A stretch of 5,091 bases of DNA from contig KL571268.1 of assembly GCA_000715855.1 (NCBI GenBank), forward strand, positions 20,149-25,239. Reading direction: 5' to 3'. This stretch comes from Actinoplanes liguriensis. GTDB lineage: Bacteria; Actinomycetota; Actinomycetes; Mycobacteriales; Micromonosporaceae. Below the pieces are notes generated by a model. It had not been told where the DNA came from. It saw only the letters and a list, made by a program, of their open reading frames with translations, and searched no databases. Numbering within the stretch: the first letter of the stretch is position 1; every line of letters starts with the position of its first letter. The translations under genes and the position numbers were made by a program. This document shows positions 1 through 5,073 of the stretch, piece after piece.

Positions 1-9
1 AAGAGACAG
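1..9. other. Nextera mosaic-end adapter remnant (left)
   Basis: The first nine bases, AAGAGACAG, are identical to the last nine bases of the 19-base Tn5/Nextera mosaic end AGATGTGTATAAGAGACAG, in the orientation expected at the left end of an insert. On its own a 9-base match is modest evidence. Together with the 18-base match at the right edge it is convincing. These bases are library sequence, not genome. Confidence 0.88.
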
Positions 10-933
10 AGAGAGGGCTCAGCGTCCGGGCGCGAGGCTCCGGCAGCAAGATCGATTGGGGTACGCCACCGGCGGGGCTGGACATCGTCGTCGACACGGG
101 TCGCCTCAACGGCATGTGGCACCGTTCAGGCCGCGCTCGCGCTCCAGGGCAGGCGGCTGGCGGTCGATCCGCCGTCGCCCGGCGCCACGGTCGGCGGCAT
201 GCTCGCGGTCAACGAGGCCGGGCCGCTCGCGCACCGGTTCGGGAGCCCGGCGGAGCAGACCGAGAGCGTGACGTTCGCCGAGGCGTCCGGCGCCGAGCGG
301 GAGACCGACGGGGAGCAGGGACGGCCCGGCATCGCCGAGATCGAGGGCGTGATCACCTCGGCGACGCTGCGACTCCATCCGCTGCCGCAGGCCCGCCGCT
401 GGGTGGGCCGCTCGGTGCGCACCCCGGCCGGGGTGGCCGAGCTGGTCGAGCAGGCGGTGGCGCAGAGCCTGGAGCCGAGCGCGATCGAGGTGGATCTGCC
501 GGGCGCGGCCGAGGGCACGGTGGCCGTGCTGCTCGAGGGGGACGCGTCGTCGGTCGACGGCCGCTCGGCCAAGCTCGCCCAGGTCTGGGGTGCGGAGGCC
601 GTCCAGGTCGAGCAGGGTCCGCCCTGGTGGGGGCGCTATCCGTTCCGCTCCGGCGACGTCGCGGTGCGGATCTCGGTGCGGCCGGAGGGGTTGCAGGCCG
701 TGACATATGCGCTGCGGGATCTCTGCGGGGCGCCGGTGCCGTTGCGCGGCTCGGCCGGCCTGGGCACGGTGCACGCCGTGCTGCCCGCCGGCCTGCCGGC
801 CCGGCGGGTGCGCGACATCGTCGACGGGGTGGAGCAGGTGCTGCTGGCCCGCGGCGGGCGGGTCGTCGTCGTGTCCGCGCCGCCCGCGCTGGCGAGTGAG
901 CTGGAGATGGCCGAGCCCCGCGACCTGTTCTAG
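10..933 (+). CDS. GlcE-like FAD-binding oxidoreductase, 5'-partial, reading frame broken near 120
   Basis: This is the 3' part of a flavoprotein of the FAD-binding type 4 (PCMH fold) group, resembling GlcE, the FAD-binding subunit of glycolate oxidase, which oxidises 2-hydroxy acids. From about 15 to 122 the third frame reads a typical FAD-loop segment (ARGSGSKIDWG, then DIVVDTGRLNGMWH). From about 121 onward the first frame continues the family: VQAALALQGRRLAVD, PSPGATVGGML and GPLAHRFGSP, then the C-terminal half with PPWWGRYPF, RGSAGLG and RGGRVVVVSAPPA, ending at the TAG at 931-933. No single frame covers both parts, and a stretch of about 15-20 residues expected between MWH and VQAAL is absent. 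The sequence between about 280 and 350 is also shorter than in GlcE and lacks the usual Cys-Gly-Ser FAD motif. The family is normally near 380-420 residues; about 300 are visible. The start lies off the left edge, and an isolated ATG at 199 is internal to the domain. No GlcF-like iron-sulfur gene follows. The break may be a real pseudogene lesion or an assembly error; I favour an error, because the codons on both sides look intact. Confidence 0.8.
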   Translation, partial: REGSASGREAPAARSIGVRHRRGWTSSSTRVASTACGTVQAALALQGRRLAVDPPSPGATVGGMLAVNEAGPLAHRFGSPAEQTESVTFAEASGAERETDGEQGRPGIAEIEGVITSATLRLHPLPQARRWVGRSVRTPAGVAELVEQAVAQSLEPSAIEVDLPGAAEGTVAVLLEGDASSVDGRSAKLAQVWGAEAVQVEQGPPWWGRYPFRSGDVAVRISVRPEGLQAVTYALRDLCGAPVPLRGSAGLGTVHAVLPAGLPARRVRDIVDGVEQVLLARGGRVVVVSAPPALASELEMAEPRDLF

Positions 934-955
934 CTCGGGTTGCGACCGGCCAGGC

Positions 956-1570
956 TCAGGAGGGCGCGGGGAGCAGCGTCGCGGTCTCGGCGGCCAGGTG
1001 GCGGCCCATCCGGGCGACGTCGCCGACCGCGTAGGTGAGGTAGGCGAACTGCCCGACCTCGCGTACGCCGGTCAGGATCAGCTCGTCCACCTGCAGCTTG
1101 TGACGCAGCAGCGGGGTGCCCTTGCCCAGGACGGCGGGCGCGATGCCGAGGATGATCTCGTCGAGCAGGCCCTGGGAGGCGAACTGGGCGACCAGGTCAC
1201 CGCCGCCGGCCAGCCACACGTTCTTGCCCTGCGCGGCGACGAGCATGGCCTCGTGCACCCGGCGGACGTCGCCGCTGATCATGAACACGTTGGCGTCCGG
1301 GACCGGCGGAAGGTCACGGTGCGTGAAGACCCAGCAGGGCACGTCGCCGTACATGTCGTGCCAGTTCTGCGGCTCTTCCAGCAGATTGTCGTTCTCCAGC
1401 ACCCACTCGTAGGTGGTCGCGCCCATGGCGAACGCCCCGACGCCGGCGAAGAACTCGCCGAAAGGGTTCTCGGTGCCCTCGTCCACCTCGAAGAGCCAGT
1501 CCAGCGAGTTGTTCGCGTCGGCGATGTAGCCGTCGATGCTGGTGGCGGTGTAGTACTGCGTCTTCGCCAT
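956..1570 (-). CDS. Dihydrofolate reductase family protein (RibD C-terminal domain), paralog A
   Basis: A 204-residue protein of the DHFR-like / RibD C-terminal (COG0262-type) group, small cytoplasmic NAD(P)H-binding reductases whose substrate is usually unknown. The N-terminus has the characteristic YYTATSIDGYIAD strand-turn followed by SLDWLF. Next come MGATTYEWV (residues near 60), FTHRDLP (near 93) and a dinucleotide-binding stretch VWLAGGGDLV (near 129). LLDEIILGIAPAVLGKGTPLL follows in two adjoining pieces. The protein has about 17 extra C-terminal residues compared with its neighbour. I chose the ATG at 1570 because MAKTQYYTA aligns with MTTQYYTA of the paralog. A longer TTG start at 1618 would overlap the upstream stop codon as TTGA but adds 16 non-conserved residues. 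The Shine-Dalgarno sequence before 1570 is weak, so translation may depend on coupling to the upstream gene, which ends 44 bp away. It is the last gene of the leftward operon and converges on the oxidoreductase. It is unlikely to be a housekeeping FolA, since it lacks that family's N-terminal pattern. Confidence 0.9.
   Translation of the reverse strand: MAKTQYYTATSIDGYIADANNSLDWLFEVDEGTENPFGEFFAGVGAFAMGATTYEWVLENDNLLEEPQNWHDMYGDVPCWVFTHRDLPPVPDANVFMISGDVRRVHEAMLVAAQGKNVWLAGGGDLVAQFASQGLLDEIILGIAPAVLGKGTPLLRHKLQVDELILTGVREVGQFAYLTYAVGDVARMGRHLAAETATLLPAPS
1485..1512. repeat. Exact 28-bp copy shared by the two paralogous reductase genes
   Basis: Positions 1485-1512 are identical to 2096-2123, an offset of 611 bp. 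The repeat encodes the conserved NNSLDWLFEV region near the N-terminus of each paralog. Similarity with scattered third-position differences extends on both sides; for example, 1517-1537 exactly matches 2128-2148. It marks the tandem duplication of the whole gene, not an independent element. Confidence 0.9.
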
Positions 1571-1614
1571 GCCAACACCATGCCACGACGACGGCGACAA
1601 AAAGGGCAGATCGA

Positions 1615-2178
1615 TCAAGCGGTTGGTGGGCCGACCGCGTACCGCAGATTGGCGAACTGGCCGAGCCTGCTCACCGACGTCAGGCTCAGACGCCGGGAGG
1701 TCAGCCGCCGGGGCAGCAACGGGGCGCCGGCGCCCAGGGTTGCCGGGGCGACCCCGAGGATCAGCTCGTCGAGCAGGCCCGCGTCGGCGAACGCACCGAC
1801 CAGCTCACCGCCGCCGACCAGCCACACGTTCTTCGTGCCGGCCGCGGCGGTCATCGCGCGGTGGACGGGGGCGACGTCACCGCGTACGAAATGAAGGTTT
1901 GCGCCGGGAATGCGCGGCAGCTCCCGGTGAGTGAAGATCCAAGCCGGGGTGTCGCCGTAAGGCGAAAGCCACTTCTCCGGTTCCTCGACCGCGTTCTCGT
2001 GCGCGAGCACCCACTCGTAGGTGGTCGCGCCCATCGCGAACGCGCCGACGCCGGCGAAGAAGTCGCCGAACGGGTTCGCGTCGCCGCCGTCGTCGACCTC
2101 GAAGAGCCAGTCCAGCGAGTTGTCCGGGTCGGCGATGTAGCCGTCGATCGTGGTCGCCGTGTAGTACTGAGTCGTCAT
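1615..2178 (-). CDS. Dihydrofolate reductase family protein (RibD C-terminal domain), paralog B
   Basis: A 187-residue relative of the downstream gene, about two-thirds identical by eye over nearly the full length with a single one-residue gap. Shared landmarks are QYYTATTIDGYIAD at the N-terminus, SLDWLFEVDD, the run GVGAFAMGATTYEWVL, FTHRELP, VWLVGGGELV (the likely NAD(P)H phosphate-binding turn) and LLDELILGVAPATLG, ending in GQFANLRYAVG. The family predicts a small cytoplasmic pyridine-nucleotide-dependent reductase; the substrate cannot be read from sequence. The ATG at 2178 is preceded by GAGGTG, which overlaps the TGA stop of the phosphatase gene, so translation is probably coupled to it. 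The gene sits second in a leftward operon, between the phosphatase (9-bp gap) and its own paralog (44-bp gap). Conserved-core identity with divergence in surface segments suggests both copies are under selection, not a fresh redundant duplication. Confidence 0.92.
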   Translation of the reverse strand: MTTQYYTATTIDGYIADPDNSLDWLFEVDDGGDANPFGDFFAGVGAFAMGATTYEWVLAHENAVEEPEKWLSPYGDTPAWIFTHRELPRIPGANLHFVRGDVAPVHRAMTAAAGTKNVWLVGGGELVGAFADAGLLDELILGVAPATLGAGAPLLPRRLTSRRLSLTSVSRLGQFANLRYAVGPPTA

Positions 2179-2190
2179 TCACCCACCTCA
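2176..2190 (-). promoter_or_regulatory. Translational coupling site: stop codon overlapping the next ribosome binding site
   Basis: On the minus strand this stretch reads TGAGGTGGGTGAATG. The TGA ends the phosphatase gene, GAGGTG is the Shine-Dalgarno sequence of the following reductase gene and overlaps the stop by two bases, and ATG is its start. Terminating ribosomes would sit on the initiation region of the next gene. This supports one transcript and coupled translation, and it fixes the start at 2178. Confidence 0.8.
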
Positions 2191-4236
2191 GGCGTCGTTG
2201 CGCAGCACCAGGATCGCGATGTCGTCGCGCGGCTCCTCCACCGAGAAGTTGATCGTGGTGGACCGCAGCCGGGCCGCCATCGCGTCGGCCGGATAGCCCG
2301 CCAGCGGCGCGGCCGCCTCCAGCAGCCGGGCGGAGCCGAAGAGCTCCCGCCCGCGGCGCCGCTCGGTCACCCCGTCGGTGTAGAAGATCAGCGAGTCGCC
2401 CGCGAGGAGCGTGATCTCGGCGCTCGGAGAGGTGATCGTCTCCAGCAGGCCGAGCGCGGTGCCGCCCTCGCCGACGTAGGTCGTCTTCCCGTTCCCGCGC
2501 ACCAGCACCGCCCGATCGTGCCCGGCCAGGTGCAGGCAGACGCGCAGGCTGTTGTCCGGCAGGCGGGTCACCGAGGCCATCGCGAGCGTGCAGTAACGCC
2601 CGCCGCCGCGCTGCACGAGCGTGCGGTTGACCCGCTGGAGGATCTCGCTCAGCGACTTCCCGTCGTCGACCAGGATCCGGATCACGTCGCGGACCAGGCC
2701 GGTCACGGTGGCCGCCTGAACGCCCTTGCCGGAGACATCACCGACCACGACCAGCCAGCGGTTCTCGCCGAAGGGCATCACGTCGTAGAAGTCGCCGCCG
2801 ACCTCGGAACCGGTGGGCACGTATTCCGCGGCGAAGCCGATGCCCTCGACGTGCGGCAGCGCCGGGGGGAGCAGGGAGGCCTGGAGAGTACGGGCAACGG
2901 TGCGCCGCTCGTCGTGGATGCGCGCGTTGTCGATCGCCAGCGCCGCCCGCCGGGCCACGTCCTCCAGCACCGCCACCTCGTCGGCGTCGTGCCGGTGCTT
3001 GGCGTGCCGCCCGACCGCGAGCGTGCCGAGCCGCGAGCCGCGGGCCACCAGCGGCACGGCGAAGCCCTCCATCGGCGCCCCGAACATCACCTGGGTGCCC
3101 AGCCGGGACGCCTCCTCGAGCCGGGCCAGTATCGACTCCGGCCCGGACTCGGCGAGCGTCGCGTGCAGGTTGGCCAGCGCGGACTCCTCGGCGTGGGTGG
3201 CCGCGGCGAGCTGCAGCCGCCCCCACGCGTCGGTGGTGTGCACCGCGCACCACTGGCCGAGCCGGGGCACCACCAGCTGCGGGATCAGGGCCATCGTGAG
3301 GTTGACGTCGAGGGACTGTGCGAGCAGCTCGCTGGCCTCGGCGAGGAACGTTATCCAGGTCGCGCGGCGCACGTCGGCGCGGCGCAACCGGTCGTTCTCC
3401 AGGTGCAGCGAGAACCGCTCGGCGACCATCACGGCGAGGGACTGGGCGTAGCCGACCGGGGCGGCGTCCAGCTCCAGCTCCCCCGAGTACGGCCGATGGA
3501 CGGTCAACGGGACGCGGATGGTGTCCGCGTTGTCGCGCGGGGCGCGGCCGTACCGGGCGAGGAGTTGCCGTCCCATCCCGTCGCCGCGGTCGATCCGCAG
3601 CACGCCCCCGGCCGCACCGGTCAGCCGGGCCAGCCGGGACAGCAGGTCGTGCGCCAGATCGGGCAGGCCCTCGTCGGTCTGCCGCTCCGAGCCGCTGCGC
3701 AGCAGGCCGGTCAGCGCGCCCAGGCTCGGCGTGTCGGCGGAGACCGGGATCCGGCCGGAGTCGGCGCCGCCCGGACCGTGATGGTCCAGGTGGAACCAGA
3801 CGCCCTTGCCGTCGCCCTCGTGCACCGTGCCCCACCGGCTGGCGAAGTGGTCGACCAGCAGCAGCCCACGGCCGCGCTCGGCCACCTCACCGATGTCCGG
3901 GCTCTCGTTCTTCGGCCCGACGGCGAGCTGCTCGACCGGCCCGGGAGCGAAGTCGGTGACGGTCACGGTCAGCCCGGAAGGGTCGGCGGTGACCTCGATG
4001 TCCAGGTCGGTGTTGGCATGCACGACCGCATTGGTGGAGAGTTCGGTGGTCAGCAGAAGGGCCTCGTTGAGCAGGCCGTCCAGCCCCGCCTCCTCCAGCA
4101 CCGAGCGGACCAGGGCACGTGCCGCCGCCGGAGTTCGCCGGTCGTTGGGCAGGCGGGCCCGGCGCACCAGAGTGCCGGACGTCGCTCCCGACGGGATGCT
4201 CGTCCTGGTTCCTACCTCGGCTGGCACAGCATGCAT
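2188..4236 (-). CDS. RsbW-like ATPase - GAF - SpoIIE/PP2C phosphatase fusion, stress/sigma-factor signalling
   Basis: A 682-residue cytoplasmic signalling protein with no membrane segment. Residues about 24-152 form an RsbW-type histidine-kinase-like ATPase: N-box TELSTNAVVHA (E65, N69), D95 in the first glycine motif, and GRGLLLVDHFASRWG at 122-136. Residues about 185-280 look like a divergent GAF domain. Residues about 290-440 are a clearer GAF domain, ending in a helical linker (ALAIDNARI). The C-terminus from about 447 (ARTLQASLLPPALP) to 682 is a SpoIIE-type PP2C serine phosphatase. Its metal-ligand acidic motifs are present: GGDFYDV (D482), VVGDVSGKG (D500), FYTDGVTE (D621) and DDIAILVLR (D671-D672). 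AGHD at 571-574 replaces the more usual AGHP. By family logic the ATPase phosphorylates, and the phosphatase dephosphorylates, STAS-domain antagonists controlling an alternative sigma factor. The ATG at 4236 has GGGAGAGG directly before it; a GTG three codons in (4227) has better spacing and could be the real start. The open frame to its right is antisense to the next gene. First gene of the leftward operon. Confidence 0.93.
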   Translation of the reverse strand: MHAVPAEVGTRTSIPSGATSGTLVRRARLPNDRRTPAAARALVRSVLEEAGLDGLLNEALLLTTELSTNAVVHANTDLDIEVTADPSGLTVTVTDFAPGPVEQLAVGPKNESPDIGEVAERGRGLLLVDHFASRWGTVHEGDGKGVWFHLDHHGPGGADSGRIPVSADTPSLGALTGLLRSGSERQTDEGLPDLAHDLLSRLARLTGAAGGVLRIDRGDGMGRQLLARYGRAPRDNADTIRVPLTVHRPYSGELELDAAPVGYAQSLAVMVAERFSLHLENDRLRRADVRRATWITFLAEASELLAQSLDVNLTMALIPQLVVPRLGQWCAVHTTDAWGRLQLAAATHAEESALANLHATLAESGPESILARLEEASRLGTQVMFGAPMEGFAVPLVARGSRLGTLAVGRHAKHRHDADEVAVLEDVARRAALAIDNARIHDERRTVARTLQASLLPPALPHVEGIGFAAEYVPTGSEVGGDFYDVMPFGENRWLVVVGDVSGKGVQAATVTGLVRDVIRILVDDGKSLSEILQRVNRTLVQRGGGRYCTLAMASVTRLPDNSLRVCLHLAGHDRAVLVRGNGKTTYVGEGGTALGLLETITSPSAEITLLAGDSLIFYTDGVTERRRGRELFGSARLLEAAAPLAGYPADAMAARLRSTTINFSVEEPRDDIAILVLRNDA

Positions 4237-4269
4237 CCTCTCCCGTGGGTGGGTGTATGCACAAAGTCG

Positions 4270-4299
4270 TCTCTCGCATTGACCCGGTCGGGCGAGAGA
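4270..4299. repeat. 8-bp inverted repeat upstream of the phosphatase gene
   Basis: TCTCTCGC at 4270-4277 and GCGAGAGA at 4292-4299 are perfect reverse complements separated by 14 bp. Nested within, CCCG (4283-4286) and CGGG (4289-4292) can pair in an alternative register. The repeat lies 34-63 bp upstream of the phosphatase start codon, so it could be an operator overlapping the leftward promoter or a hairpin in the 5' leader. There is no T-run to suggest a terminator. Confidence 0.55.
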
Positions 4300-4323
4300 G
4301 GATAGGTAACCCCGGCGGTGAGA

Positions 4324-4394
4324 TTTGTTCAGGACGGTGGAGATCAAGTTGCTGACCTTCAGCTGGGCGCAGCTCAATGTAGGTCCTGAACAAA
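4324..4394. repeat. Perfect 12-bp inverted repeat spanning 71 bp in the divergent promoter region
   Basis: TTTGTTCAGGAC at 4324-4335 is matched exactly by its reverse complement GTCCTGAACAAA at 4383-4394, with 47 bp between. The intervening DNA contains two smaller, mutually exclusive hairpins: GCTGA/TCAGC at 4351-4363 and AGCTG/CAGCT at 4361-4374. The right arm ends 28 bp before the multi-HAMP start codon. Possible roles are a pair of oppositely oriented regulator sites or the closing stem of a structured leader RNA of the rightward gene. I do not recognise the motif. Confidence 0.7.
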
Positions 4395-4422
4395 CCTCGG
4401 TTGGACAGCGAGTGAGGACAGC

Positions 4423-5073
4423 ATGACTTTGGCCAAGGAAGCCAGCGTCGGCGGGCCCGACGAGACCGTTCTGCTCGGTGAGCTCGCGGACGCGTTGCGG
4501 CGGGTCCGGCGCGGCGATCTGAAGGTCCGGCTGCCCCGTCGCGGTGGCGCGGCCGGCGCCCTCGCCGAAGCCTTCAACGAGGTCATCTCCCTGCAGGAAC
4601 GGCAGAATCTCGACCTGCGCCGGATCAGCCGGATCGTCGGCCGCGACGGCCGGCTCACCGAGCGCCTGGACGAGGAGGGGCTGGACGGCTCCTGGGCGGA
4701 CAGCGTCCGCTCGGTCAACTCGCTGATCGACGACCTGGGCCGCCCGACCACGGAGATCTCCCGGGTCGTCGGCGCGGTCGCCGAGGGCGATCTCTCCCAG
4801 CACATGGCGCTGGAGATGGACGGCCGCCCCCTGCGGGGTGAATTCTTGCGGATCGGCCGGACCGTGAACACGATGGTCGATCAGCTCTCGTCCTTCGCCG
4901 AGCAGGTCACCCGGGTGGCACGCGAGGTGGGCACCGAGGGTGAGCTGGGCGGTCAGGCCGACGTGCGCGGTGTGGCCGGCACCTGGAAGGACCTCACCGA
5001 CTCGGTGAACACGATGGCCTCCAACCTGACCCACCAGGTGCGTTCGATCTCGCAGGTGGCGACGGCGATGGCT
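4423..5073 (+). CDS. Multi-HAMP sensor protein, probably hybrid histidine kinase, 3'-truncated by the window end
   Basis: The first 217 residues of a larger protein built of consecutive HAMP-type signalling modules. HAMP-like repeats cover about 17-68, 66-106, 108-160 and 157-200, and a further one begins at about 205. Repeating landmarks are [40 protein letters not shown], read here as [10 protein letters not shown] then [13 protein letters not shown], and [14 protein letters not shown]. The motif pair [15 protein letters not shown] and [11 protein letters not shown] is typical of the large actinobacterial multi-HAMP hybrid kinases, which continue with more HAMP units, GAF, histidine kinase and receiver domains. 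None of those later domains is visible here, so kinase activity is inference. There is no signal peptide or transmembrane helix before the first HAMP, implying a cytoplasmic sensor. The ATG at 4423 has GAGGA at 4414-4418 in good position. The coding sequence stops at 5073, where adapter begins; the in-frame codons after that are artefactual. It is divergent from the phosphatase operon. Confidence 0.9.

Larger units (their letters stand above)
4237..4422. promoter_or_regulatory. Divergent control region between the phosphatase operon and the multi-HAMP gene
   Basis: This 186-bp region, visibly less GC-rich than the genes, separates two divergent start codons and must hold promoters for both. 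It contains two inverted repeats, listed separately. TTGACC at 4279-4284, followed 18 bp later by TAGGTA (4303-4308), is a possible rightward promoter. It is a weak match to the housekeeping consensus and would give a leader of roughly 100 nt. No leftward -35/-10 pair is convincing, though TACATT on the minus strand (4376-4381) is -10-like. The multi-HAMP gene has a good Shine-Dalgarno sequence, GAGGA at 4414-4418. I see no small ORF or RNA gene I would defend. Confidence 0.6.

Noticed and set aside
106..774. Minus-strand open frames opposite the oxidoreductase
   Set aside because: The plus strand carries family-typical sequence throughout this stretch, while the antisense translations are Arg/Pro/Ala-rich and unrecognisable.
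934..955. Terminator in the 22-bp convergent gap
   Set aside because: No stable hairpin followed by T residues is visible on either strand.
1571..1614. Terminator or promoter between the two reductase genes (T5 run on the minus strand)
   Set aside because: The T-run has no GC-rich hairpin before it, and no promoter hexamers are convincing; the GATCGATC palindrome is too short to mean much.
956..2178. Housekeeping dihydrofolate reductase (FolA) or riboflavin biosynthesis RibD
   Set aside because: The proteins match the broader DHFR-like family, with a YYTATxIDGYIAD start and a GGG turn, but lack the RibD deaminase domain, and there are no thymidylate synthase or riboflavin genes alongside.
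1861..4305. 814-codon plus-strand open frame opposite the phosphatase
   Set aside because: It is an antisense shadow of a gene with clear motifs. Its composition is dominated by R, H, Q, G and P, with no recognisable domain, and it continues into an unrelated reductase gene.
4324..4394. LexA/SOS box
   Set aside because: Actinobacterial LexA sites read GAAC-N4-GTTC within about 12 bp. Here GTTC comes first and GAAC is almost 60 bp away, in the wrong order and spacing.
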